In this document: piece by piece, positions 11,171 to 28,334 of the stretch
Layout: every line of letters starts with the position of its first letter
Numbering within the stretch: the stretch's first letter is position 1
Assembly: GCA_964020155.1 (NCBI GenBank)
Contig: OZ026553.1
Location: 1,864,979 to 1,928,978, forward strand
Reading direction: 5' to 3'
From: Chondrilla cf. caribensis
Lineage: Eukaryota > Porifera > Demospongiae > Chondrillida > Chondrillidae
DNA: 64,000 nucleotides
Notes under the pieces: model-generated
Seen by the model: the letters and a program-made list of their open reading frames with translations, nothing else
What the model was told of the DNA's origin: nothing
The model's database searches: none
Translations under genes and position numbers: made by a program

Positions 11171-14100
11171 CTAAACAGAAGTAACTCTTGCTACTCTTGA
11201 AGCTTGCAGTTGAGGTATAGTGTATACCATTATGTTGTAATCACAACGCGAGGATCCACATCTCATCTTAACCGGTCTTCCAGATCCCTTGCGTTGGTCA
11301 AACTTACAATAAGTATTGATATCAGATTTACTCTTGTCCCTAGATCCAAATACTGTTACAGGAGAAACATGAGGTCTGAGAAAGAACAGAGAAGAAGGCA
11401 GATACCCAATGTACACAAACCCCAGTAACTACAGGAAATGGACTCAGTTGGTCACCATACATACAGATAGACGTGTTACAATACGACTGATAGACACAAC
11501 ATTGCAACATGTCTAGTATGTACATACAGTATTACAGCATACATTGCGTACATACTATATACCACAACATGACTGGTGTACATACTGTACCACAACATGA
11601 CTGGTGTACATACTGTACCACAACACGACTGGTGTACATACTGTACCACAACACGACTGGTGTACATACTGTACCACAACATGACTGGTGTACATACTGT
11701 ACCACAACATAACTGGTGTACATACTGTACCACAACACGACTGGTGTACATACTGTACCACGACATAACTGGTGTACATACTGTACCACAACATGACTGG
11801 TGTACATAATGTACCACAACACGACTGGTGTACACACTGTACCACGACATATCATATACGCATATACCCAGCTTACAACACATATATACACCAGTTGTAC
11901 AGTCAACCCATACAGTACTGTACTACAATATTCCAGAGGGAAGAGGGTACCACTCAATATTCCTAGCACACAGTACAATCTTGCTTTTGTTGCACAATTT
12001 CTTCTATCGCTTTTCTTTCTTTATTTATTTATTATATTTTATATTTATTTATTTCTTCTATTTATTTATTTATTTCAATTGCACAATAGGTACCCTGCGT
12101 TTACATGACAAGTATATAGAAACAAGATACAGTACATGTGATTATCCCTTATTAGGTATGCCATTGAGGTAGGTTGCTGTGTGATATTAACAGAAACACA
12201 GAAACCAAAGAACGACAACAACAGCCATACTCACATCCAGTTGGGGATGAAGTCAACGTATTTCTTTGAAATGCTCCCATCACCTTCAACAGCAACTGGT
12301 CTGACAGTGACAAGATAAGAGGTGGGGTCCAGTAGCTCATTCCTCCTCATCCACTTCAGCAACCACTGAACAGCCGTTGTGCGAGAGCGAGAACCTACCA
12401 ATTACAAGCAAAACAGCATCATAGCTCATCTCAACAATAATATGTTCATACATGCAAACACGTCTATACAAGAAATACTGATGATGTATAGCAGAGATTA
12501 GGCTTATGTAAGGAAAGGCACTTTGATACACATATTTGGAGCAGTTCATTGCAATATCACAGAAGAGGTTCGTTTTGGGGAGTTTTTTCTCAGTTGGCAT
12601 AATCTAATTACATAACGGCATCAAACTGACGAATGCTTAAGACTCAGCTTGAGTCGGCATGAACAAATAGCATCACGGTACATACACGGTATGAATTATA
12701 CCGTTCATTACCATAGCTTAGGGCACTTTTAGGTGAGGAGTACATTTTTGAAGAGTTCGAAAAAGTAAAACACAAGAACAAAGAATCCGCACGATACACT
12801 ATTCCTGAGATGTACAACCTTGGAGGATGGCGGGTCCACCAGCCATGTAATCCATCGCTTACAACCCACCTTCTCATTCAACACAGGATCCGTCAATATA
12901 CATAACATGATAACTCGAAACAACATACTACAAGTCAGCATTGAGGTCATAAACACACATAAAGCCCTCAAACACACATCTGTAAAATAAATTTTAAAGT
13001 TCCAACCTTTTCTTCTGAACACCGAGCTCTTCCCAGAACTAGTATTGTCTGCTGGAATAGGGCCAACAACTATGACATTAGCACGACGAGAGGAATCGCT
13101 TTCACTTTCATTGGAATATGCCCTTTTCACTGCTTTTTCGAACTGGTGAAGAGAAAGATACAAAGGTATGTAAGAATATAGGTTATAAAAGCCAAGGACT
13201 GTACACACTCTCAGTATGTGAGCCACTCAAGACAAATCTTTTGACACAGAACTGTAGTCACAAAAAGGAGTTCTTATACCAACCAACACCACTGAATATA
13301 TGTTGATGCATTAATTCTGTTGCTTTGAATGTACACATGAATTTACTCAGACGTATGAGTAGGTTTCACTGTAATTAATGAGTGAGCGTAAAATTCAAAG
13401 AGGATGATGAATGCGTTTTGACTGTCCCAAGAAGGCTGAACAAGAGTACCGACAACTACAGATTAGCTTCAGAAAATACCTCTTCAATGTTTCTTTCATC
13501 CTCAGAAAATATCTCAGCCAAAGTCCTGATTGATGTTACATTGTTTGTGTACTCCTTTATAGAAAGTTTAACACGCCCATCCTCATCCTTGTTTGAGAAG
13601 TAAGGGTTAAAATCAACACCTACAACCTGCATGTGGTGAAGTAAACCTTAGAACATTGCTATATACACACCACACCAAGAGCCGGAATTCTAAAAGATGG
13701 TTTGCAAGACCCCAAACCCCTGCCTATGGACCTGAACGTGATACAGTCTAATCTCTTTACAACAAAACTTTTAAAACGACAGTCTCCTTAAAACAACATG
13801 TCCTGTGGACACAAATGTATTCACACACATTCACTGTAATTGTATGGTTACAGTGGCAATCTGACTATAACAGCAGGAACAGTGAGGAATCAAGGTTGTG
13901 CCATAAAGATGTTACATTCAAAGGCAAATGCCACTAGGAATATACTATGTACCTTTTCAGAATTGGCTGCAAGTTGCGTCTTAAACCCGTTGGTTCCAAA
14001 GGATATGTCCAGAGCATTTACATGGTCCAACTTAAGATCCCTGGCAGTGAGCACATTGCAGAGAACACACTGGAGAGAGTTTCCTAAATCCTATAAAAGG

Positions 14101-17100
14101 GAACAGGATAGGATAAAATTTAGATTGACTTTGGAATTGGATTTGTACTCATATCAGGATTGAATTGGGATTGGAATTGGGAATGGCACCCTAGTTAATT
14201 TCAAACATCAATGTGTAGTTCCTCAAGCGATAATTCATTTTCTATAAAGGTTACTATGTAATTAAATGAGATTCTTGGTCCCAACCAAATGTTCATAATA
14301 GACAGATATTTCCCCGATGGTGGATCTTCCATAGCCAAAGAGTATCTCATTCACTAGTTTGACCTGCTAGACCATCCTGCTAAGCACCTCATAGGCACAG
14401 ACACAGAGACTTATTGGTGCTCTCAGGGACGGTCTAGCAGGCCAGAATTCTGATCCTCTTGCCATGTTGAAATTCCTTACATCTTCTTCCCCAGCTCTCT
14501 CTCCTTGAATAAATTTCCTTTCGACATTTCTCGCCTTTTTATCTTGCGGTTGTTGGTCAATTTTCAGCTTCAGATCCCTAACTATAAACAGACAAGTGTA
14601 ATATATATTATACTTGTGTGGGTGGGTGGGTGCATGTATCGTATGCATTGATAAATCCCCACTAACAGTGAATAACATCTACCACAGTGACTATTTCCAT
14701 GTATATAGGTTATTAGCTACGTACATGTACTATGAACACACAACAAAATCCCATGCATACCGTATATAGGGAAACTTGTGTAAGGTTCAAATTTCACATT
14801 TTCCATAATTAAGCCCAATTTGTGAAAGTTTATTCATAAAATCCTTACACCGAGGCAAAAATATCAAAACACAAACAAATATATCAACACACAAACAAAT
14901 ATATCAACACACAAACAAATATATCAAAACACAAACAAATATATCAACACACAAATCGTTGAATTAATACCATGAAATCGTGAAATTTTTCATTCTGCAA
15001 AACGTTTCCGCCATTACGGTAAAAAATGACAACCTTGCATACAAGGTTGTGTTTTGAAACAGCTCACGACCTTTATGTAGCTTTGTACAAGGTTGTTCAA
15101 ATGCGAATAAGAACACCACAGCCATTGATTGAGGGAAAGGGCCTCCACTGTTAATACTCACCATACATTAAACAATTCAACATCTATACTTTCAAAAATA
15201 GCTTTTGCTGGCTTCAACATTGAGGAAATGTATCAAGTGTGGCATCATTTTGTTCAGAAGGTATGACAGAATCGTTTTTGAACTTCGATATTACGCAATA
15301 TATATCGTAGATTGCGCAATTGATGAAAACGGGCAAACACAAATTTTTGGGAGGATTGCGCAATTTTTGTGTCGCTTGCCTAAGCTCCTATTTGGATGAA
15401 AGTTACATCATTCGAAAGCGCTTCTCCTCTTTTCAACGATATCAATTTCAAGAGCATATGAACTACAGAAAGGTAATTAGGACGAAAACAAATTATTCGC
15501 AAGAAAACACAATCATGTGGAATAGAATGCCAGTCCTAAGTAGAGCATTTAAACGTAGAGCGTGCTTTTATAAACGCGTAGCTAGCGTGTACGGAATCTT
15601 CGTCTCGCGTGTTCGGAGGTGTCGGGGATTCGACTATAAAAGGGGGGGTGGTTACACACCGTGAAAACATTATTGAGCGCGAGTTTCAAACGGACGCAAA
15701 GAAGCTCTCTTCTAAAAAGGCTTCTTCTCGTCCTAACGTTAGCTGTTAACAAGCACTAACTCTAAATAAAAAGAAAAACGCACGTTTATACACTAAACAA
15801 TTGATTTTGATCTTTGTTGATCGCTTTTCCAAGCAGAAATTTCACTTTTCGATGAAATTGTATTGTATAACTCGAACGGCTTACCGTCCGCTAGCTGGCT
15901 GGAATAGCTGTAAAAGAAGAGAATTCCTTCGCTATATGGCACGAAGAAAGACGGTGGAGTGTCACTGTGTGTTATCACAGCTTCCGCTACTCAAGTTGCG
16001 TGGTGTCTGCAGAATCGTTCGAAAGTGAATTTTTTTTCTCGAACAAATCCGATCGAAGCTGACGCCCGACGATTTTAGACCTTCCTTTTTCCCGAACAGA
16101 ACCGCCGAAGCATCTCCGTGCCTCCTTTATAGCAATTTTCTTCCCGTGTATACTTCCTCGTAAGGGCAACACGTAATGCCACATGTCGATACCGATTTTT
16201 TACGGAAATACCGTGTTATTATTACTATTGTGTCTTCATACAACTTCTATTATACTTTGGAGAATTTGTATTGTGTAGAGCACGAGTTAATGTATATTGT
16301 TTCTCCTCAAGGGAGAAGCATTAGGCGGCCATTTTGTTCCGTAAACTCCGTAAACGTGTGACCACCCCCCCTTTTATATGCGCGCTCTACGTTTAAGTTG
16401 TAAAGTAGCATAAATCATTAAATGCGCTAGATGATAAGCTTTCGAATGGTATATAACACTAAGGCGTTGGTGCTTTGGATCGAGCCACAAAAATTATTGA
16501 AATATGTTCCAAATTTGGAACAGAAAAGGGTAGGAGGGTTAAGTAGAACTTGGTAGAATTTAATTAACAGTCAGCATTTTTAAAATGCAGCACAACTTGC
16601 CTCTTGAGTATCTTTATACGTAGGTGAGTACACTTCACTCAGTCCCTAGCTCATGTACAGTATGTCAAATGGTACTGATAGCAAGTACCTTTGATGAGAA
16701 GTACATTATACAGATTTTAATTAATTTAAAGCCAGTTTTATCAATTACATTCCAATTAATGACAAAAAATTAGATGTCATAATTACTGTACTATACTCGC
16801 ACATAGTATTTGTTGTCACCCAAAGTGTTGGATTATCCATATCAAGGCCCCACTGTTATTAATTATATGTACAGCTATAGGAGCACAACCTCTTGAGACA
16901 AGCAGGAAGGGAACCTTGAGTGTCATATCAAAGGTAACGTACACACATCACATGCATCTAAGCAGACATACCTATGGAGGGGTCTTTTATTTTCCTCCAC
17001 AAGCTAAGACGCTCCAAATGTATCTTCTCCTCTCTTCCCATAATGCCGTCGATGAGTACTTCCCTCAATACTTTAGCATGGCCTGCATCTTCACGAAATA

Positions 17101-18085
17101 GCTTCAAGAACAAAAAGTCGAAATCGGTCCCTATCCGATACTCGCAAAAGTATGATTTGTAGCAATATCTCTTTTTGAACCCCTTTGGTACATACGAGGA
17201 TGGAGGCAGCCCGGAATAAAAGGAAAATTTACCCACCATGGCCCAATTCAACCTGGACTTGTGATCCCACAAACACCACATAAAACCATAGAGTACAGAA
17301 AGAACTATACCACAAAGCAGGATGACGTTCAGCCACCTCACTGCCACTAAGAGGACGAGAGAGGTCAGAACACAAGGGATCCTATAGCTACCGATGGGCC
17401 ATGTGGTGGGGATCTCTGTGCTGTTATCAGGACAAATGAATGAGGGGTTGTAGTTGCCAAATATATTATGGTCGAAGTTGAACCAAATAGAAAATCCTGA
17501 AACCAAAAACTGGACCACTAGCTTAACGATATACAAACGATAAATGCTCTTAGAACGTCCGAAAGAGGTCAAAAGGGCTCTGGCTATCACGAAGTTCTCC
17601 AAAGAATAATCTCCAGTTTTGCTTTCTCTGTGTCGCTCAAGAGAAGTGGCAAGGGCTAGGAAGTAACAAAATTTACCCGAAAACCAAGAATACCACAAGA
17701 AGTGAACTCCAAATATCAAAGTCGCTTGAGCTACCAGATAAAACGCGAAGAAATCAGTTGGAGGTGTGTACTGGGTGCAGTAGTTGTTGACGAAGGCGCC
17801 CTGGTCTCGGGTGAAGTTGCTGGGAGTCATACATTGGACGGAATCGCCTCGGATAGAAGACAAGATGTCCAACAAGGTTAGGGCAACCATCGCCGAACAA
17901 GCGTATTTGACCAGAAGATCCCAGAAAAAATCATTAAATTCGTCGCCTTTCGTGGGTAGGTCATCCTTCTGAGCGCTCAGAAGGAATCCAGCGGTTGGTA
18001 GAATCCCAGCCCCTTTCCTCTTTTTGCTCTTTCTCTCCCTTTCACGATCGTGGTCTGATTCTTCACTAGAGTCACCGACTGCCAT
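11171..18085 (-). CDS. Pannexin/LRRC8-like four-TM protein with Rossmann-like C-terminal domain, paralog 3
   Basis: Seven exons on the reverse strand: 16972-18085, 14481-14581, 13953-14090, 13480-13626, 13007-13142, 12235-12394, 11171-11375; phases agree, product 666 aa. The start is MAVGDSSEES, followed by a strongly basic run (RERERKSKKRK) absent from paralog 2. Helices lie near 57-79, 110-132, 184-204 and 250-272; extracellular Cys at 85/103 and 218/238; sequons NFT at 90 and NST at 221, one in each loop. The YRIGTDFDFLFLKLF segment follows TM4. The C-terminal domain has the same layout as paralog 2: LDISFGTNG near 432, VVGVDFN at 452 with the acidic residue at 456, NVIVVGPIP near 522, and HWLLK-like AVQWLLKWM. 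Exon sizes 138 (exon 3) and similar phases match paralog 2 exactly, showing a common ancestor gene. It is divergently paired with paralog 4. Function is inferred, as for paralog 2. Confidence 0.8.
11570..11855. repeat. 28-bp minisatellite in paralog 3 intron 6
   Basis: About 10 copies of CTGGTGTACATACTGTACCA plus CAACATGA, with CACGA/CATAA variants. Each unit contains the self-complementary GTACATACTGTAC stretch. Apparent open frames across it are by-products of the repeat. Confidence 0.95.
14363..14447. mobile_element. Hairpin module related to the ends of the 25947-26712 element
   Basis: About 85 bp bounded by CTAGACCATCC at the left and AGGGACGGTCTAG at the right, which pair as an inverted repeat. 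The same hairpin motif forms each terminus of the element in paralog 5 intron 3. It sits just downstream of exon 2 of paralog 3. It is probably a solo or minimal non-autonomous copy. Confidence 0.6.
14876..14962. repeat. 20-bp tandem repeat, 4 copies
   Basis: ATATCAACACACAAACAAAT is repeated four times with one-base changes, in paralog 3 intron 1. Confidence 0.9.
15355..16510. mobile_element. Long fold-back element in paralog 3 intron 1 with two facing TATA boxes
   Basis: Imperfect inverted repeats run inward from both ends: CAATTTTTGTGTCGC against CAATAATTTTTGTGGCTC, GTTACATCATTCGAAAGC against GTTATATACCATTCGAAAGC, and AAACGTAGAGCGTGC against AAACGTAGAGCGCGC (right-hand copies given as reverse complement). 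At the inner edge of each arm is a TATA-like promoter, CTATAAAAGGGGGGGTGG at 15634-15652 on plus and its mirror at about 16357-16378 on minus. The 700-bp core between them has no recognisable gene. Terminal boundaries are not exact and no target duplication was settled. Confidence 0.6.
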
Positions 18086-18449
18086 TTTTAGATCGTACGT
18101 CTACCCCAATTATAATTTCTACACTTACACCCGTGGAATATAGAGTATAATATACTAATACGAGCAGGCTCAAAAAGACAAATTGCGGACTGAATCTGGA
18201 AGTCCCCGCCCCCCGTTTCGAAGAAGTCACATGACGCCATTGGGCGCTAAACAAAAATTTCGTTCTTCAACCATATTATTCTCAATCAAATGTGAATCCA
18301 TTTCTCTTCTAGTTCGGCTCAATTTTTCAAAAAACAAATTTCGCTGTTCAACAACATTCTCTTTCATTACAAGTCTAAATCCATTTCTCTTCTAGTTCGG
18401 CTGACCACTTTCCCTTTCCTTGTTATATTCGTACAAATTAGAGGTCTCC
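18086..18449. promoter_or_regulatory. Shared divergent promoter of paralogs 3 and 4
   Basis: Only 364 bp separate the two start codons, so both promoters must lie here. On the paralog 4 side an approximately 80-bp segment ending CCATTTCTCTTCTAGTTCGG is present twice in tandem (about 18255-18327 and 18335-18398); paralog 5 has a single copy before its ATG. The pyrimidine-rich stretch and the AAATTAGAGGTCTCCATGG start context are the same in paralogs 4 and 5. Confidence 0.6.
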
Positions 18450-19560
18450 ATGGCTGATAAAGTGGCTAGCAGCGTCAAACCAGAGAAGATAATTGATCCG
18501 GAGCCCAAAAATCGCTTTGAAGCTGAAGATACAGAAAATAAAGTCTCAAGAGATTTCTTCTGGGACCAGATCATCAAGTTCGCCTCTTCCGGCATGTTAC
18601 TCATAGCTGCTCTCGACATCGTCACCTCCCTCAACAGCGACCCGGTAAAGTGCCACGGTCCGGATAGGTTCACTCGAGATCAAAGTGCTTTCATGAACGG
18701 ATACTGCTCGAAGGAGACGCCGAAGGTGGATTATTTCCTCTTCTTTATCGTTGGACAGGCCATCGTATTAGTTGGACCTCATTTCGTGTGGTCCTCGTGG
18801 TTCTCGGGTAAATTGACCCACTTCATTTCCGAGGCTCTGTCTCTGGAACGTCACAGGGAGAGCAGCTCCGGAGACTATGCTGCCAGAAATTATGTAACGG
18901 TGAAATCCCTGAAGAACACATTCGGCAGCTCGAAGACCATCCACAGAGCATACTTTGTCAAAGAACTACTGCAGTTTATGTCAGCCATCGGAGCAGCTGT
19001 GTGTGCTGGGGCAGCATTTTATGAGTGCGATCGCCATGACATCTTTGACCCGGTATATTCTTGTCAGTTCACTGGTCCAGAGACAGACTACATGAACGTG
19101 GAGGATTATGTGTTTAATGTCACGTGCGTTGTACCCGCCTTGAGATCCCACCGCGCAGTCTGGATCACAAACTTTGTTTTACTCGCTGGAGTTCTCCTGT
19201 CTACGTTTACAGCCATGTTCTGGTGGATAGCTCCCCATAAATCGGTGCTGAACTGGAACCAGGCTGCCCTGTTCTCTCTGGAATCAGGAATTGAGCCCCA
19301 TCACTACAGAACTGGACAACGCATGTGTTTTCAAATCAAAACAGATTTGGACTTTCTCGTTTTGAGACTCTTTGGCCAGGACGAAGGCCACGGTACAGTC
19401 CTTCGAGAAGTCCTCATCATTCTCACAATAAGAGACCTCCTGCATGAAGCTAAGGAAGACCTCACCTTGAAGAAGTCCAGTGGAATGGGTGAGGAGCAAG
19501 CATCTGGTGAGAGAATGAAGGGTTTGTTGGAGTTTTCTTGGAACATGTACACACACACAA

Positions 19561-19623
<63 letters not shown>

Positions 19624-22532
19624 TACATACACATACACACACATACACATACACACACACACAATGTCATACACACACAGTACATAGAGCATAAATTTAT
19701 ATCCTGTGACCTGTTTTTCTTTGCCTCAAGACTACTCATCATCCTCCTTGATTCCACCTGTACAACCCAGTGAAGAATTGGAGGAAGCGTATGAAGTAAG
19801 TATCTCACCAAATATTGCAATAACCCTGTCGCTAAACCAGTGTATGTGCACATCCTGTTGGTAGACCATGTAGGGGTGTTATATGCACTCCATTTCTGTT
19901 CCCATAGCAACGTGGTCTTGTTGAGTGTGGGATCAATGGTCTGGCTAGTTTTCTCTTACACATCATCAGACCAAGTGATCATTGGTTCAGTTTTAAGGAG
20001 GATGAAGAGATTACTGCTGTGGACCTGGCATTTGGGACAGAGGGGTTCCATCACGTGCTAGCACAAGTCAGTAAATGGGTGAGTTCAGTGTGTTCTGTCA
20101 TTGTTGTGTGTATACCTACCTACACCCTCAGCGTTGATGGTGTCTGTACTGTATATATAGTGTACATACTTAATCTTACGTAGCCGGTAACAGTACTACA
20201 TTGGAGTTTCATGAGTAGGAACCTGTGTGTACATACACAATGTTATGTAACTGGTTTCAGTACTACAGTGAAGTTTGTTGAGGAGGAACCTGCTTAAGCA
20301 GGAATTCTTTTAGTATGAACCTTCCTGTAGATCCCTATAATACCATGTACACTAAAACAACTATTGTTGCTCTGTTAGTATGCATTTTCTGATAAGAGGA
20401 GTTTCAGCTGTTTCCTGGAGATGGCTATTGCTGTTAGATTCCCTTGAGCATGTATGTGTGGTGGAAGACAACATGTAAGCTACATCGGCAATCACTGGGG
20501 GATTTACATAGACAAACCCTCATTGATCACTCTGTCCTGAGTCCTGAATCCTAGGATGGTAGGTGACATTCTCTCTACTTCTGGTGGTAGGTGGTGTCTC
20601 TTAACCTGGATCACCACTACCTCAACACAGACAAGCCGGTGGTGGCTCAGTCCTTTGCCTCTGGGATACGTGCCATCAGGACGAGGAGCGACATCTACGC
20701 CCAGCCTTCTGACATCAACAATGAAGTGAGTACGTTCACCACTGTCAACATCATCACTACAATCATCGTTCCAGCGTAGATCTTTCAACACATCCATAGT
20801 TGAGCCACTTTTCTAGAAGTGAAAACACTACAGGGCACCTTCACCAGTCTAAAAATTGTACATACACAGTATTGCATCCTATAAGTATATACATATTATA
20901 TATGTACTGTATGTATTCTTATATACAATGTCATATTATAATGATATTATATTCATGTGATGTTATAGTGGTAATCCCATTCATTTCTGTTGTGTGTAGT
21001 TTTCAGAAGTGTTTGGCAGGGAACTGACGAGGGATGAAACTAAATCACCTCCCGGTGATAAAACACGCGTCAACCTGTTTGTAGTCAGTCCTTTCTCTGA
21101 CCGTGATAGAGTGGTGACGGTCCACTGGTTTCTGTATGGGATGAGTCGTTTCATCCAGGATGATGCCAAACTGATTGTGATCAGACCCACCAAAATTGAT
21201 GGGAAAAGTGTGGAGAAAACCTTTCAAAAGTTTGAACCAACATGGTCAGTGTGATGTGGCCGTATTGTGTGGCAAATGCATAGCATTAATATGTGTGCGT
21301 GTGTGTGCATATTAACTTGCATTATGCCAGGCCAGTACATTTTGAAGGGATAGAATTGCTCAATTTTCTTTGCAAAATTTTCACTATGCAGTACAGTGAA
21401 TACTCAACATTCCACTGCAATACATACATTTCTGGTAGATGGGGTGGATTATAGCATATCATTGATAGTGTGTCATGCAATGTTGGGGTAGGGAGCTCCC
21501 GTACACCCTATACTCTACCATCTTGTACGTGTACAGTGTTCCGCATACTATGATGTACAGATACCCACCTCCTGCATAGCTGTGGATATGCCATATACTC
21601 GATTGCTCCAGTTTTTACTGACTTCTGAAATGACTTTGGATTTGAGAACATTACATTTGCAAATACCTCCAGAGAAGCCAGATGCACATATTTGTCTTTT
21701 GTGAAAATTGAAAACAAATTGTACAGCCAGTAACTGCTTTCAGGTTGCAATATATATATCTTGCATATATTACAGTGGGTACGGTACTCCATCTGCATGG
21801 TCACTTTCCTTACAACTGTACATCTTGTTACTCGCTTTCAGATATCTGTAAAATGGTATTTTGTTATTCATCTCTTGTACAGCTGTACAAGGTCCGACTA
21901 CTCTCAACCTGTACAACTACTCTTGTACAGCTATACAATGTTTCACCTAGTCTTCTTACATCCTGTACAACTGTACAATTTTTTGTTGATCGCATTCTGT
22001 ACAACTGTACAATGTTTTGTTGATCGCATCCTGTACAACTGTACAATACTTAGTTTATCACATCCTGTACAACTGTACAATATTTGGTTCATCACATCCT
22101 GTACAACTGTACAATATTTGGTTCATCACATCCTGTACAACTATACATTGTTTTGTTGATCACATCCTGTACAACTGTACAATGTTTTGTTAATCACATC
22201 CTGTACAACTGTACAATGTTTTGTTGGACACATTCTGTACAACTGTACAGTGTTTTGTTGACCACATTCTGTACAACTGTACAACTGTTGCGCTACAATG
22301 ACTCACCCCTGTGTGTTGATTACTGACTGTGCGATGTCTCTTTACATTCATGTACTGTCCATGTAGGCCATGGGGACGGGAGGAAGAGAGGGAAGGTGGT
22401 TACAATAAAAACTATAAACAAGAATGGACAGAAAGTTTCATGTGTGGGGAAATCAAGTGTGAATTCAACGTCACCGTCTACAAAGTGTGCAACCTAGCAC
22501 TGAGTCCATATAGATGCAGTTCACTTGCATAA
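18450..22532 (+). CDS. Pannexin/LRRC8-like four-TM protein with Rossmann-like C-terminal domain, paralog 4
   Basis: Six exons: 18450-19506, 19731-19795, 19908-20078, 20591-20725, 21000-21244, 22367-22532; phases agree, product 612 aa. Helices lie near 42-62, 94-116, 168-190 and 236-260. Extracellular Cys are at 68/86 and 205/226 (plus Cys 193). The loop 1 sequon of paralogs 2 and 3 is RFT here, but loop 2 has NVT at 223. FQIKTDLDFLVLRLF near 294 follows TM4. The tail domain shows VDLAFGTEG at 412, VVSLNLDHHYLN at 432, NLFVVSPF and HWFLYGM, the same order as in paralogs 2 and 3, but the acidic residue after the second strand is Asn. The first exon ends at the GTGAGA donor after EEQAS, since the earlier GTGAGG site is not conserved in paralog 5. 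Start chosen at the ATG conserved with paralog 5. Confidence 0.82.
19549..19680. repeat. (CA)n microsatellite after exon 1 of paralog 4
   Basis: Interrupted CA tract about 45 bases after the exon 1 donor. The corresponding intron of paralog 5 has a longer, purer tract, so it predates the gene duplication and has since changed length. Confidence 0.95.
21885..22290. repeat. About 34-bp minisatellite with TGTACAACTGTACA palindromes in paralog 4 intron 5
   Basis: About a dozen units of the form CATCCTGTACAACTGTACAA plus TGTTTTGTTGATCA. Each contains the near-palindrome TGTACAACTGTACA, so a single strand could fold into a row of hairpins. Paralog 5 has a shorter version in the same intron. The array ends about 75 bp before the last exon. 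Confidence 0.9.
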
Positions 22533-23621
22533 TTTGCTGTTTTTTTGAATATTAAATGTCGTAATGAGACAATAATATTAAGGATAATTATGAGAATAAG
22601 CATATCATTGCAAATTCACAGACTTATATACTGCAGTACTGTAATAGTTACGATAAATGAGTAATAATATAATAATAAATAAAAAGACTAATCTTAAATT
22701 GGTACAATATTATATTAAATATCAATTCTCAACATACACATATCGAGGACACTATATATATATATATATATGTCCGTAGCATAGGCATTGATCCAAACAT
22801 TTACAGTGAAAATCACACGATGAAACGTAATATACGTACCGTACACTGTCTGCTGTAGTTGTGGGGATTGCTATATGATCTATATCAATCCTACGGGATA
22901 GTCTGCTCATCCCTGTTTTATTGTTAAGAACTGCTTTATTGCACTTGTACATTATCCAACGTGTATGACGCGTGTCCTGTGATGATATCTGTCACGGGCT
23001 GTACGTTACAGTGTCCAGCCTGGGACCACATCAGCCAACCCCTATAGCTAATCACAGTGCCCAGGCTACGAGACTTGCCCAATAAATGGACTGAGCAGAA
23101 GCAGACTGTTGTCATCCTATTAATATGGCACCTTCCAATGACAGAAGTTTGCACTGCAACGACTCCATGTGGTGTGCCTGTTTTGCTCTGTAACATAAAG
23201 AACCTTTATTACTATCTATATCGTTATTCATTATCTACTTTGGACCCTTCCATGTCCTAGCACCTTCTGATGTGATGCACTTTTCATAATATCGATTGAT
23301 TGCAATTAATTGATATACCCATGCATATAGAGTGGTGACTATATTATTATACTAATACTGACAGGTCAATAAGGGACAAATTGGGGACTGAATTTGGAAT
23401 TAAGTGCCCACCATGTCATGCGATATTCGGTTTCCCCTCTACTTCATGTCCTCTTGGGCCGCAAATTTCTGAATTATTATATTTTTATTCGCCACTGGGC
23501 GCCAAACAAATTTCGCTGTTCAACAACATTCTCTTTCATTACATGTCTGAATCCATTTCTCTTCTAGTTCGGCTGACAACTTTCCCTTTCCTTCATATAT
23601 TCGTACAAATTAGAGGTCTCC
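22533..23621. promoter_or_regulatory. Intergenic region between paralogs 4 and 5
   Basis: Holds the 3'UTR of paralog 4 (a GAATATTAAATGTCGTAATGA stretch is shared with the 3' flank of paralog 5 and may include the poly(A) signal) and the promoter of paralog 5. From about 23368 it matches the paralog 4 upstream region (GACAAATTGGGGACTGAAT, TTCAACAACATTCTC, CATTTCTCTTCTAGTTCGG). No other gene is seen. Confidence 0.6.

Positions 23622-28334
<4,713 letters not shown>

Noticed and set aside
11509..11978. Long open frames in several phases over 11.5-11.9 kb
   Set aside because: All come from the 28-bp minisatellite; frames exist on both strands.
19486..19506. Earlier GTGAGG donor for exon 1 of paralog 4
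   Set aside because: It is in the same phase, but paralog 5 lacks the GT there; the GTGAGA donor at 19507 is present in both.
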